Source: Bacillota bacterium (GTDB lineage Bacteria > Bacillota > Bacilli > Paenibacillales > UBA4045). From it: DNA of 64,000 nt. The notes below the pieces were generated by a model. The model saw nothing but the letters and a program-made list of their open reading frames with translations. It did not search any database and was not told the origin of the DNA. Of this stretch, positions 49,781-58,331 are shown piece by piece. The stretch's first letter is position 1, and each line of letters begins with the position of its first letter. The stretch covers positions 34,446 through 98,445 of the forward strand of contig JAEZQY010000050.1 of assembly GCA_023441055.1 (NCBI GenBank). Reading direction: 5' to 3'. A program made the translations under genes and the position numbers.

Positions 49781-49824
49781 TTCGCACCATCGATAAAGTT
49801 GGACAAGTAAGGAGGAAACGGATC

Positions 49825-50730
49825 GTGTCGGGTTGGTTGTTCGGGATGGGAATTCTGGCGGGACTATTCAAATTATTGTTGACCGGGATGCTCGCCGTCG
49901 CATTGTTCGGGGTGTTGCATGCGTGGAATCGCAACGCGACATTGCGTCCTGCCGTTCGCTTAACATACAAGAAGCGGAGTCGACGCTTGTTCTTGCATAA
50001 GCTGCTGCTATTGCCGCAGCCTGAGGATGAACGCTGCGAGGAGAAGCAGAGGCTTCTGAACAGCTGCGGCCTGCGTGTCAAGGCGGGCACCTACATGCTG
50101 TTGCTACGGCTATGCGTGCTGTTGAGCGGTCTAATGATCGTTCTGACGCTTGCGCAGGGATATTATTGGCCAGGCATGCTCGGCTCGAGCGAGCGTATGC
50201 TGCTGCTGATCGTCTCAGCGGGTATATGGATTGCGACAGCGGCAGATAAGCCGATACTCGAGCGGGTTAGGCACATGCGCCGTTACCGCATCATACGGGA
50301 CATCGATGTGCTGAGCAGGCAATTGCTGTATTACAGCGGTTTATCCGGCAACATGCATGGCAAGCTGCTGCGCTGTCTGCCATTCGCAGGATCCCTGCGC
50401 TCGGAGTGGTACCAATTGACCAGTGAATGGTACCACAACGCAGATGCAGCGCTTCGCCGATTCTCTCAGCGTGTGGCGACCGATGAGGGGCGAGGCTTCG
50501 CGGATACGATCGGTGCGCTCAGGCATTATGACAGCGATCGCTATTATGAGCTGTTGCGGGCTAGGATTGTAGATTACAAGGAGAAGCTTGAGCTGTTCAA
50601 GGCTAGTCGCAAGGAATCATTGTCCTATGTCCTGTTCGTCATCTCAGGCATACCGATTCTGTTCACGTTCCGTGTATTCATCTATCCCTGGGTGGCGGAG
50701 GGTCAGAAGCTGTTCGAATCACTTGGCTAG
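49825..50730 (+). CDS. TadC-like inner-membrane platform protein
   Basis: A 301-residue membrane protein, second T2SF-type component of the locus. An N-terminal helix (GWLFGMGILAGLFKLLLTGM), a basic cytoplasmic region, further helices about 90-140, and a GspF-like cytoplasmic stretch (YRIIRDIDVLSRQLLYYSGL; GFADTIGALRHYDSDRYYEL) precede a C-terminal helix (ESLSYVLFVISGIPILFTF). GTG 49825 follows TAAGGAGGAAA. It is adjacent to TadB, 45 bases downstream. Confidence 0.75.
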   Translation: MSGWLFGMGILAGLFKLLLTGMLAVALFGVLHAWNRNATLRPAVRLTYKKRSRRLFLHKLLLLPQPEDERCEEKQRLLNSCGLRVKAGTYMLLLRLCVLLSGLMIVLTLAQGYYWPGMLGSSERMLLLIVSAGIWIATAADKPILERVRHMRRYRIIRDIDVLSRQLLYYSGLSGNMHGKLLRCLPFAGSLRSEWYQLTSEWYHNADAALRRFSQRVATDEGRGFADTIGALRHYDSDRYYELLRARIVDYKEKLELFKASRKESLSYVLFVISGIPILFTFRVFIYPWVAEGQKLFESLG

Positions 50731-50805
50731 TGAGCGCCATAACGTAGAAGTGTTGCTTGCGCAAATAAGGATTAATTTATGAAGGTAATGAAAGGAGGAG
50801 CGTAG

Positions 50806-50958
50806 ATGAGGAATATTCTGATCACTTGCATGATGCTGATTGTCGTGGCGCTGTTGTTCACATCCATTGTCACGCACAGCACAACCGGACTGAAGCATCG
50901 CATTGAAGAGAAGGGAACGGTCGCGAACGACCGAATCAGCGGATTGAGTATAAATTAG
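50806..50958 (+). CDS. 50-residue membrane protein of the Tad locus
   Basis: A small protein starting MRNILITCMMLIVVALLFTS, a single N-terminal hydrophobic helix, followed by about 30 polar residues (GLKHRIEEKGTVANDRISGL). AAAGGAGGAGCGTAG gives an excellent ribosome site. In size and place it resembles a pilin, but the prepilin-peptidase signature of Flp pilins (Gly/Glu-Tyr after a short leader) is absent. It resembles the next ORF in layout, suggesting duplication or paired subunits. Confidence 0.65.
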   Translation: MRNILITCMMLIVVALLFTSIVTHSTTGLKHRIEEKGTVANDRISGLSIN

Positions 50959-50988
50959 AATGAAGACAAGAGCAGGAGGTATGCCAAT

Positions 50989-51135
50989 ATGCGAATCCTA
51001 CTGATGACCATTATGCTGCTCATTGTGATTATCGCGGTATATGAATCGACGATTGGCGGTGAAGCCGGTGCTCAGCGCGAGATAGAGCGAAGAGCAGACC
51101 GGGTACATACGCAGATCGATTCGATCCAGCCGTAA
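50989..51135 (+). CDS. 48-residue membrane protein of the Tad locus
   Basis: Opens with MRILLMTIMLLIVIIAVYES, again one N-terminal hydrophobic helix with a polar tail (AQREIERRADRVHTQIDSIQ). GCAGGAGGTATGCC precedes the ATG. The M-R-I-L start, helix length and charged tail parallel the 50-residue protein 31 bases upstream. A minor pilin, pseudopilin or assembly factor is likely by position; no cleavage motif is evident. Confidence 0.65.
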   Translation: MRILLMTIMLLIVIIAVYESTIGGEAGAQREIERRADRVHTQIDSIQP

Positions 51136-51140
51136 CGTCT

Positions 51141-51572
51141 ATGAAGCAGATTCTGGTATTCATATTGATGTCGGCGATTCTCTGCTGGCTCATGTTCGCG
51201 CCTATCTATAAGCATGTCGTGATTGTCAGACAGGCGGTGCTTCAGAAGGAGGTCGATCTGCTGCTGGAGCTCGGCGCTAACGGCACCTACGGTTACATCG
51301 GCGGACAGATGATGGATCAGTCGCGCAGCCGGCTAGCCGATCGGGGCTTCCGGCCGGAGCTCCTCAACTATACGGTTACAACAACCGATGGCTCGCCTGG
51401 TACGAATCCTTCGCGGCCGGTGATGCGGGGAGAGGGCATTGCATTAACGATTACATATCCTTTTGAGAAGCTGTTCGAGATTGATCGGTTAATCGGCATT
51501 GACCCGCCGGATGAGAACGCGCGCATGAGTGCCTCAGGGATGAAGATGAGTGAATATGTAGCTTACGATTAG
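51141..51572 (+). CDS. Membrane-anchored pseudopilin-like protein 1 of the Tad locus
   Basis: A 143-residue protein with an N-terminal helix (ILVFILMSAILCWLMFAPIY) followed by an amphipathic helix (VVIVRQAVLQKEVDLLLELG) and a small, probably beta-rich, extracytoplasmic domain with YTVTTTDGSPGTNPSRPVMR. The layout of a long N-terminal helix and a small head is that of minor pilins and of DUF4320-type Firmicute Tad proteins, though I cannot confirm the family. It starts six bases after the preceding gene, so it is coupled. Confidence 0.65.
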   Translation: MKQILVFILMSAILCWLMFAPIYKHVVIVRQAVLQKEVDLLLELGANGTYGYIGGQMMDQSRSRLADRGFRPELLNYTVTTTDGSPGTNPSRPVMRGEGIALTITYPFEKLFEIDRLIGIDPPDENARMSASGMKMSEYVAYD

Positions 51573-51592
51573 AATTCGGAAGGAGCTGTGTA

Positions 51593-52078
51593 TTGTATAA
51601 GCTTGTAATGCTTGCGTTGCTGGCTGTGTTCCAGATGTGGATGCTGACGGTGCAGCTGGAGGAAGAATTAGCGATGAATCTCCTCTTCGAGTTGAAGCAT
51701 GGTGTGAATCGAGCCGCGCATGCTGCCTCGATCCAGGTGGATGACAATCTGCTTGCACAAGGGATCTGGGCGATTGACGAGCAGAGGGCGGCTGAGGCGG
51801 GTCGGCATGTGCTGCGTGAGAATCTGAGGCTGGATGAGAACTGGGAGCCGGTTGCCGGCAGCCCGCTGAAGCAACCCGTCGAACTCCTCACATTCGAAGT
51901 GATTAACAGTGACAACAGCTTCCCCTATCATTATGTGAATGATGACTATCAATATGAGGTCACGCTGTATCGACCGGGAGTTGTGTTCATCATTCGCGCA
52001 GAGTACCCGCGATTGTTCAATGTCGTTCAGCCGATCGTCTGGACGGTGAAGGGGACCTCGGAATTGTATAGGATATAA
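51593..52078 (+). CDS. Membrane-anchored pseudopilin-like protein 2 of the Tad locus
   Basis: A 161-residue protein starting at TTG 51593 behind GGAAGGAGCTG. N-terminal helix MLALLAVFQMWMLTVQLEEE continues into an amphipathic stretch (AMNLLFELKHGVNRAAHAAS), then a globular part with YEVTLYRPGVVFIIRAEYPR. The pattern again recalls minor pilins. It is the last gene before a terminator, ending a nine-gene operon (cpaB to here). Specific family not recognised. Confidence 0.65.
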   Translation: MYKLVMLALLAVFQMWMLTVQLEEELAMNLLFELKHGVNRAAHAASIQVDDNLLAQGIWAIDEQRAAEAGRHVLRENLRLDENWEPVAGSPLKQPVELLTFEVINSDNSFPYHYVNDDYQYEVTLYRPGVVFIIRAEYPRLFNVVQPIVWTVKGTSELYRI

Positions 52079-52093
52079 GCGTAGAATTGGTGA

Positions 52094-52120
52094 GGGCCGC
52101 AACCGGTGAGGTTGCGGTCC
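52094..52120 (+). terminator. Terminator of the Tad operon
   Basis: GGGCCGCAACC and GGTTGCGGTCC pair (one G-U) around a 5-base loop, with TTGATTG following. Confidence 0.75.
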
Positions 52121-52173
52121 TTGATTGACCATTATAAGCTACGAAAGCTGAGTGAGTGATTAAGTGCACTTGA

Positions 52174-53244
52174 TTATTTGATCGTTAAAGGCTTCATTGT
52201 AGAGAGTGATTGCTCTAACAGGTATGTTTCAGTTGATGGTTGTTCACCTAAGACTGTGCCCTCGAATGATACCGGAAGAGCTAATGAAACTGTATAATCG
52301 CCTGGCTCGGCGGGCTGGCTGCTGTTGTCCATTAAATCCCACTGGAGCTCTGACTTGAAGGTGGCCTTCTTCCCTGGAAGCGTTCCCGAAAGAGGCGCGA
52401 ATGATCCGCTCCAGATTACATCATTCGAATTGGCGCGGTATATGTTGGCATGGATGACGACGGGTTCACTCAGCCTTACAGGAAGATCACTGAGGTTCAT
52501 TATGGTTGCGCTGATTATAATCGGATCACTTGCATCGGGTTCATAATTGTTAACATGAAGAGACATTGCTAATGGATAACCGCTAATTCCACCGGCCCCA
52601 TCAACGATTGTACCATCATTGACTTGATGGTACTGCCACTTCTCTTCATCGACCAATTTGATCTTCAAGGAATAATCCTCAACAGGTGCTATATACGGGA
52701 AATTCGCAACAAATGTCCCCATTGCACCCGTTTTCCATTCTGATATCGGGCCTTGATCATAAGTCAAATACCCAGTTACTGCTATTAATTGTTCACCCTT
52801 GTCATAGATCTCGATGACAGCCTGTTCTCCCTCGCTGATCTGCTTAAGCAATTTAACAGTCCCGGTCATGGAAGACGGCTCGCCCTCTTCATGAAAAATA
52901 ACCTTCAAGTGACCAGCGCTAATTGTCTGATCCTGATCAATTAGTGTAAGATCTCTATTATCAGCATGTGTAATATCGACCTTCGCATTATCTCCGTTAG
53001 AAGATGGTTTGCTGTAATGGACAGTTGCTCCGATCCTCTCCGCGAACACCCGCAGCGGTACATATATTCGATCCTGATAGTTCAAGATGCTGACATCATC
53101 CTGATCGATAACACGATCTTCTCCGTTGATATGAAGAATGACGATAGATTTTGAGATGATCGCTTGAATGGATTCGGAAGCAAAGGTAATAGAGGCAAAG
53201 CCAACGATCAAACCAAACAACAATCCCATTAGAAACTTTTTCAT
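52174..53244 (-). CDS. Secreted stalk-domain (copper amine oxidase N-terminal-like) protein
   Basis: About 356 residues. Signal peptide (KKFLMGLLFGLIVGFASITFA). Residues about 25-90 form a Cu_amine_oxidN1 'stalk' domain: INGEDRVIDQDDVSILNYQD, RIYVPLRVFAERIG, common in Paenibacillaceae surface proteins. The remaining 260 residues are beta-rich with Ig-like repeats (SGYPLAMSLHVNNYEPDASD; PLSGTLPGKKATFKSELQWD) and no catalytic signature. ATG 53244 follows GAGAGGTG; the GTG nine bases earlier is part of that site. Likely surface-located; role unknown. Single gene. Confidence 0.82.
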   Translation of the reverse strand: MKKFLMGLLFGLIVGFASITFASESIQAIISKSIVILHINGEDRVIDQDDVSILNYQDRIYVPLRVFAERIGATVHYSKPSSNGDNAKVDITHADNRDLTLIDQDQTISAGHLKVIFHEEGEPSSMTGTVKLLKQISEGEQAVIEIYDKGEQLIAVTGYLTYDQGPISEWKTGAMGTFVANFPYIAPVEDYSLKIKLVDEEKWQYHQVNDGTIVDGAGGISGYPLAMSLHVNNYEPDASDPIIISATIMNLSDLPVRLSEPVVIHANIYRANSNDVIWSGSFAPLSGTLPGKKATFKSELQWDLMDNSSQPAEPGDYTVSLALPVSFEGTVLGEQPSTETYLLEQSLSTMKPLTIK

Positions 53245-53424
53245 AATGTGCACCTCTCTGTAATTTATATACAGTTAGACGCAATGTTGGCGCTATTGTT
53301 TCTTTGGTTATTCGAATATTACCAAAGTGCAGTTTAAGTCTTGTGATTGATCCTTTATTCTGGATTGGACATGCTATCTTTAATTTAGTAGGATAATAGA
53401 AACGCAACGGAGGAGGGAAGGACC

Positions 53425-53811
53425 GTGTATCGATTGGGTGAACGAATTATTATCGTGGCGGATACGTTCGAGCAGAACCTTCCTGTAGGACAATACGGGT
53501 TTATTATCGCTTATGATCGGAATGCAGATAATGCGTTCGATTATATTGTTCGAATTCCTAAGATGAATAAGAATGTGTATGTACCCGCCGCGGATGTCGA
53601 GCTTGAATCTGTCCTGTTGACGATGGAAGCGGAACGTGTGGAGCGTGAGGCATTAATCGACTATGCCCTTGCAACGCATAATGAACTATTGTTCCGTCGC
53701 GTCATGAATGGGGATGCGGGTGAAGTCTCGGGCCAAGACGATGCAGACGAGCACAAGGTGCAGAGCAATGATGACTTCATTAAGCAGATTAATCTGCGCG
53801 CTTGGATTTGA
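53425..53811 (+). CDS. Uncharacterised protein, possible IDEAL-like C-terminus
   Basis: A 128-residue soluble protein. The N-terminal 65 residues look like a small beta barrel (YRLGERIIIVADTFEQNLPV; GQYGFIIAYDRNADNAFDYI), the next part is helical. LIDYALATHNELLFRRVMNG resembles the short IDEAL domain found in Firmicute proteins, but only by eye. GTG 53425 follows GGAGGAGGGAAGG. Followed by a strong terminator, so monocistronic. Function unknown. Confidence 0.65.
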   Translation: MYRLGERIIIVADTFEQNLPVGQYGFIIAYDRNADNAFDYIVRIPKMNKNVYVPAADVELESVLLTMEAERVEREALIDYALATHNELLFRRVMNGDAGEVSGQDDADEHKVQSNDDFIKQINLRAWI

Positions 53812-53843
53812 GGAATTTGTAGATATCACAATGGTCGCCTATA

Positions 53844-53879
53844 ACACCACCCCCTATATATAGGCAGGGTGGTGTTTTT
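53844..53879 (+). terminator. Intrinsic terminator
   Basis: ACACCACCC pairs with GGGTGGTGT around an AT-rich loop and is followed by five T. Confidence 0.85.
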
Positions 53880-53985
53880 GATTGATCAGCAATTGTGAAG
53901 CTATTCCAACTGAGATATAATAAGTAGCAGAATTCGCGGGACGTCCGTTGTAGATACGTCTTTAAGCGCGAGAGGAGAGAATGGT

Positions 53986-54273
53986 GTGAGCATTACCGTC
54001 AAGGATGTAGAACATGTGGCTGCGCTGGCGCGTCTAGAGCTAACTGAGCAAGAGAAGGAACAGTTCACTGGCCAGCTTAACGCCATACTTAACTATGCGA
54101 ATAAGCTAAGCGAGCTAGATACCGAGCAAGTACCTGCGACTAGCCATGCGCTGAAGGTGACGAATGTGATGCGTGACGATGAGAATCGTCCATCCCTGAC
54201 CATCCAGCAGGTGATGAAGAACGCGCCTGAGGAAGAAGATGGTCAATTCAGAGTGCCTGCAGTACTAGAGTAA
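53986..54273 (+). CDS. gatC: Asp-tRNA(Asn)/Glu-tRNA(Gln) amidotransferase subunit C
   Basis: A 95-residue subunit that wraps around GatA and GatB and stabilises the amidotransferase. ITVKDVEHVAALARLELTEQ and LNAILNYANKLSELDTEQVP are the GatC pattern, with PATSHALKVTNVMRDDENRP the belt region and a GQFRVPAVLE end. GTG 53986 lies eight bases after GAGAGGAG. First gene of gatCAB, which makes Gln-tRNA(Gln) from Glu-tRNA(Gln) where glutaminyl-tRNA synthetase is absent, as in Bacillales. Confidence 0.95.
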   Translation: MSITVKDVEHVAALARLELTEQEKEQFTGQLNAILNYANKLSELDTEQVPATSHALKVTNVMRDDENRPSLTIQQVMKNAPEEEDGQFRVPAVLE

Positions 54274-54313
54274 TGGCATCGGATGCAAAATAGAACCAGA
54301 AGGAGTAATCGTC

Positions 54314-55774
54314 GTGTCCTTATTGAAACAATCCATGCAAGACATCCAGCATAAGCTGGCTGCTAGAGAAGTAACGGTCACCGATCTGGTTGACGAATCC
54401 TTCCGTCGGATCGGACAAGTAGATGAGAAGATTAAGGCATTCCTGACGCTCGATGAGGAGAGCGCGCGCGCAGCTGCGAAGGCGCTGGATGACCAGGCTG
54501 GTCAGCCGGACCAGCAACGCGGCTTGCTGTTCGGATTGCCGGCAGGGCTTAAAGATAATATCGTAACGGAGAATTTGTTGACGACTTGCGCGAGTCAGTT
54601 CCTGTCTAACTTTAATCCAGTATACGATGCCACCGTCGTTAAGAAGCTGAAGGCGGCACAGTCTGTTACCATTGGCAAGCTGAATATGGACGAGTTTGCG
54701 ATGGGCGGCTCGAATGAGAATTCCAGCTACTTCCCGACGCGCAATCCCTGGAATACCGATCACGTACCGGGCGGCTCCAGCGGTGGCTCTGCAGCATCTG
54801 TAGCAGCTAGGGAAGTGTACTTCTCGCTCGGCTCTGACACAGGCGGTTCGATTCGCCAGCCGGCATCCTACTGCGGTGTTGTTGGATTAAAGCCGACCTA
54901 TGGCCTCGTGTCCCGCTACGGACTAGTAGCATTCGCATCGTCGCTAGATCAGATTGGCCCGCTGACGAAGAATGTAGAGGATTCCGCCTATGTGCTGCAA
55001 GCAATCGCAGGACATGATGCGTATGATTCGACATCTGCGAATGTGGGTGTCCCGAATTATCTCGAGTCGCTGACCGGGGATGTTCGTGGCATGCGAATCG
55101 CATTGCCTAAGGAATATATGGGTGAGGGCATTGACAGCAAGGTAAAGGAGCAGGTAACCGCAGCCATTCAGGTATTCGAGCGACTGGGCGCGGTCGTCGA
55201 GGAGGTATCGCTTCCGCATACGGAATATGCTGTTGCGACTTACTATCTACTCGCTTCCTCTGAGGCTTCCTCCAACCTGTCCAGATTCGATGGGATTCGC
55301 TATGGCGTACGCGCGACCGAAACCGAGAATTTGCTCGACGTCTACTTGAAGTCGCGCAGTCAAGGCTTCGGCGCTGAGGTCAAGCGGAGAATTATGCTTG
55401 GCACTTACGCGCTCAGCTCAGGCTATTATGATGCCTATTATCTGAAGGCGCAGAAGGTGCGCACCCTGATTAAGCAGGACTTCGATCAGGTGTTCGAGCA
55501 ATATGATCTGATTATCGGCCCTACGGTACCGACCACGGCATTCCGCATGGGTGAACAGGTTGACGATCCGCTGACCATGTACTTGAACGATATCCTGACG
55601 ATTCCTGTGAGTCTGGCAGGTATGCCTGCAATCACTGTTCCATGCGGTAGTGTAGAGGGCTTGCCGGTTGGCTTGCAGCTGATCGCCAAGTCGTTCGATG
55701 AGCAGACCTTGCTCCGCGCGGCGCACGCGTTCGAACAGCATACGGACCATCACAAGGCGGAGCCGCAGATCTAG
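54314..55774 (+). CDS. gatA: Asp-tRNA(Asn)/Glu-tRNA(Gln) amidotransferase subunit A
   Basis: A 486-residue amidase-family subunit that releases ammonia from glutamine. The Ser-cisSer-Lys triad is intact: Lys in FGLPAGLKDNIVT, cis-Ser in VPGGSSGGSAASVAA (nucleophile in SDTGGSIRQPASYCG). VGLKPTYGLVSRYGLVAFAS and GTYALSSGYYDAYYLKAQKV are GatA-specific. GTG 54314 follows AAGGAGTAATC. Length standard. It sits 40 bases after gatC and 30 before gatB. Confidence 0.97.
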   Translation: MSLLKQSMQDIQHKLAAREVTVTDLVDESFRRIGQVDEKIKAFLTLDEESARAAAKALDDQAGQPDQQRGLLFGLPAGLKDNIVTENLLTTCASQFLSNFNPVYDATVVKKLKAAQSVTIGKLNMDEFAMGGSNENSSYFPTRNPWNTDHVPGGSSGGSAASVAAREVYFSLGSDTGGSIRQPASYCGVVGLKPTYGLVSRYGLVAFASSLDQIGPLTKNVEDSAYVLQAIAGHDAYDSTSANVGVPNYLESLTGDVRGMRIALPKEYMGEGIDSKVKEQVTAAIQVFERLGAVVEEVSLPHTEYAVATYYLLASSEASSNLSRFDGIRYGVRATETENLLDVYLKSRSQGFGAEVKRRIMLGTYALSSGYYDAYYLKAQKVRTLIKQDFDQVFEQYDLIIGPTVPTTAFRMGEQVDDPLTMYLNDILTIPVSLAGMPAITVPCGSVEGLPVGLQLIAKSFDEQTLLRAAHAFEQHTDHHKAEPQI

Positions 55775-55804
55775 ATGATCTGCTCGGGAAGGGAGAATGA
55801 AGCT

Positions 55805-57250
55805 ATGATTGGAACAGAATCCAAGTATGAAACGGTTGTTGGACTGGAAGTGCACGTCGAGCTGCATACGAAGTCCAAGATCTTCTGCGGCTGCGCGACC
55901 TCATTCGGCGCGCCGCCCAATACGAATACATGTCCCATCTGCCTGGGTCATCCAGGCGTGCTGCCTGTGCTGAACAAGCAAGCCATGGAATACGCCATGA
56001 AGGCGGCAATGGCACTCAATTGCCAGGTCGGTGCGGTTAGCAAATTTGACCGCAAGAATTATTTCTACCCAGATTCGCCCAAGGCTTATCAAATCTCGCA
56101 ATTCGATCAACCGATCGGAGAACATGGCTGGATCGACATTGAGGTGGACGGAGTTACCAAGCGTATTGGAATCACTCGTCTGCATCTGGAAGAGGATGCG
56201 GGCAAGCTGACGCATATGGGCGGCGGCTTCGGGTCACTCGTTGACTTCAATCGCGTCGGTACTCCGCTCATTGAGATTGTGTCCGAGCCGGATATTCGTT
56301 CGCCGCAGGAAGCGTATGCCTATCTGGAGAAGCTTAAGGCGATCATGGAATATTGTGATGTCTCGGATGTGAAGATGGAGCAGGGGTCACTGCGCTGTGA
56401 CGCGAATGTGAGCGTGCGCCTGCGCGGTGCTGAGAAGTTCGGTACCCGAACGGAGTTGAAGAACATGAACTCGTTCAGAGGCGTTGAGCGGGGATTGGAA
56501 TATGAGGTGGAACGCCAGATCGATGTGATCGAGAGCGGCGGCCGAGTGGTGCAGGAGACTCGCCGCTGGGATGAAGGGCAGAGTCGCACGATCTCGATGC
56601 GCAGCAAGGAAGAGGCGCATGATTACCGCTACTTCCCGGATCCGGATCTCGTGCTGATCGAGATTGACGATGCCTGGAGAGAGCGCGTCCGCGCCTCTAT
56701 ACCGGAGCTGCCTGATGCGCGAAGACAGCGCTATATAGCCGAGCTGGAGCTGCCGGAATATGACGCTGGTGTCATGACCTCGTCGATCAAGATTGCCGAT
56801 TTCTTCGAGGAGTCGCTCAAGTATACAAGCGACGCCAAGTCTGCAGCGAACTGGATTATGGGGGAACTGCTCGGCTATCTGAATGCCAATAATCTGGAGT
56901 TTGCCGATTCGAAGGTGACGGGTCAAGGGCTCGGCGAGATGATCGGACTCATTGAGAAGGGGACCATCTCGACGAAGATTGCGAAGACGGTATTCAAGTC
57001 CATGATTGAGACCGGCAATTCGCCGCAGGCGATCGTGGAGGAGCAAGGTCTGGTGCAGATCAGCGATGAAGGGGCAATCCTGGCGATTGTCGATCAGGTG
57101 ATCGCGGCCAATCCACAATCGGTAGCGGATTATAAGGCGGGCAAAGATAAGGCGATTGGATTCCTAGTCGGACAGATTATGAAGGAAACCAAGGGCAAGG
57201 CGAACCCGGGTCTGGTGAATAAACTGATTGTAGAACGACTGAAAGACTAG
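55805..57250 (+). CDS. gatB: Asp-tRNA(Asn)/Glu-tRNA(Gln) amidotransferase subunit B
   Basis: A 481-residue subunit with the kinase/transamidase active site that activates the tRNA-bound carboxylate. YETVVGLEVHVELHTKSKIF, the zinc site CGC ... NTCPICLGHPG, KNYFYPDSPKAYQISQFDQP, RLHLEEDAGKLTH and DFNRVGTPLIEIVSEPD are family signatures; the C-terminal YqeY-like tail (GFLVGQIMKETKGKANPGLV) binds tRNA. ATG 55805 follows AAGGGAGAATGA and gives the usual N-terminus; an in-frame start 30 bases upstream is not used. Confidence 0.97.
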   Translation: MIGTESKYETVVGLEVHVELHTKSKIFCGCATSFGAPPNTNTCPICLGHPGVLPVLNKQAMEYAMKAAMALNCQVGAVSKFDRKNYFYPDSPKAYQISQFDQPIGEHGWIDIEVDGVTKRIGITRLHLEEDAGKLTHMGGGFGSLVDFNRVGTPLIEIVSEPDIRSPQEAYAYLEKLKAIMEYCDVSDVKMEQGSLRCDANVSVRLRGAEKFGTRTELKNMNSFRGVERGLEYEVERQIDVIESGGRVVQETRRWDEGQSRTISMRSKEEAHDYRYFPDPDLVLIEIDDAWRERVRASIPELPDARRQRYIAELELPEYDAGVMTSSIKIADFFEESLKYTSDAKSAANWIMGELLGYLNANNLEFADSKVTGQGLGEMIGLIEKGTISTKIAKTVFKSMIETGNSPQAIVEEQGLVQISDEGAILAIVDQVIAANPQSVADYKAGKDKAIGFLVGQIMKETKGKANPGLVNKLIVERLKD

Positions 57251-57263
57251 AGGCAGCTGTGCA

Positions 57264-57298
57264 CGAGTGCGTTTCTTACTATATAAGAAGCGCACTCG
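57264..57298 (+). terminator. Hairpin after gatB
   Basis: CGAGTGCG and CGCACTCG plus inner TTCTT/AAGAA form a long stem just after the gatB stop. The T-run is poor, so read-through is possible. Confidence 0.6.
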
Positions 57299-57336
57299 CT
57301 GTATATACCTAACCAACAATCAGGGGATCGAACACG

Positions 57337-57813
57337 ATGGACATTATTAAGCTTGATATGCAGGATCACTATATTGCAGGCGCTGTATGGCGGCTGCAGC
57401 ACAGCGCATATACCATCGAAGCCGCGCTTATTGGATTCGCGAACATACCGCCTCTGATGGAGACGGTTGCAACATTGCAGGAATCTGGGCAGAGCTTCTA
57501 CGGCATACTGGGTGATGCGGATGTGCGGGCTGTCGTTGCCATTGAGGAGCGTGACAAGACAGTCACGATCTGCCGTCTCATGGTGCATCCCGAGCATCAT
57601 CGACAGGGCCTGGGCAAACGGCTGCTTGACTACATAGAGCGCATTCACCCAGGGACGGAGACATTCTTGGTCTCTACAGGGAGCCTGAATATGCCGGCCC
57701 TGCGGCTCTATGAATCCGCAGGCTTCACGCCGCAGCGGCAATGGGAGGCAGCTCCAGGTCTGGTGCTGACCGATCTTGTCAAGCATGTGAATGACGAATG
57801 CAGCGCGACATAG
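57337..57813 (+). CDS. GNAT-family N-acetyltransferase
   Basis: A 158-residue acetyltransferase. Motif A, which binds acetyl-CoA pyrophosphate, is CRLMVHPEHHRQGLGKRLLD (R/Q-x-x-G-x-G/A); the strand EERDKTVTI precedes it and STGSLNMPALRLYESAGFTP is the conserved motif B. Substrate unknown; these usually act on small amines or protein termini. AGGGGAT precedes the ATG. The Nudix gene follows after 17 bases, so they may be co-expressed. Confidence 0.92.
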   Translation: MDIIKLDMQDHYIAGAVWRLQHSAYTIEAALIGFANIPPLMETVATLQESGQSFYGILGDADVRAVVAIEERDKTVTICRLMVHPEHHRQGLGKRLLDYIERIHPGTETFLVSTGSLNMPALRLYESAGFTPQRQWEAAPGLVLTDLVKHVNDECSAT

Positions 57814-57830
57814 TAAGGATGTGAGGGCAG

Positions 57831-58295
57831 TTGATTAAGAGAGCGCGGGCGCAAGCTCTACTCATTCAAGATGGCAAGGTGTTGCTGGCCAAGCACCATG
57901 ATCTGACAATCGATGAGATCTACTGGTGCATGCCAGGCGGTGGGATTGAGGCGGGCGAGCATCCGGAGCAGGCAGCCATTCGCGAGCTGAAGGAAGAGAC
58001 CAATCTTGATATTCGGATCATCGCTGAGCTTGGTGTGCTTGAGCTGCCCGGCGTTACGCAAGGATACGTGAGAGGATACACGTTCCTAGCTGAAGTCGTG
58101 GGCGGCGATATGGAGAAGGGGCATGATCCCGAGCAGGTGGACTGGGAGGATAAGTTCCTCCAGGATGTGGAGTGGCGCGAGCTGGACAGTCGACTGTTTC
58201 CATTGATTCAATCCATTCTCCGTCTGCAGACCGAGTATAATCCGTACCCGAGTCCGTATGTTTTGCTGGCTCCTATCTGTAAGATAAGAGTATAG
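57831..58295 (+). CDS. Nudix hydrolase
   Basis: A 154-residue Nudix hydrolase. The 23-residue Nudix box spans about 39-61, with key residues G(5)E(7)REL-EE (GGGIEAGEHPEQAAIREL followed by KEETNLDI). RARAQALLIQDGKVLLAKHH is the opening strand pair. Such enzymes cleave nucleoside diphosphates linked to another moiety; the specific substrate is not evident. TTG 57831 is the first start, behind GTGAGGGCAG, and the gene is tightly linked to the GNAT gene. Confidence 0.9.
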   Translation: MIKRARAQALLIQDGKVLLAKHHDLTIDEIYWCMPGGGIEAGEHPEQAAIRELKEETNLDIRIIAELGVLELPGVTQGYVRGYTFLAEVVGGDMEKGHDPEQVDWEDKFLQDVEWRELDSRLFPLIQSILRLQTEYNPYPSPYVLLAPICKIRV

Positions 58296-58331
58296 CATTC
58301 ATGAAGACATATGGAAGAGAGGAACATACGC

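Noticed and set aside
56387..57118. Antisense frame (243 codons) opposite gatB
   Set aside because: Shadow frame inside a highly conserved gene.
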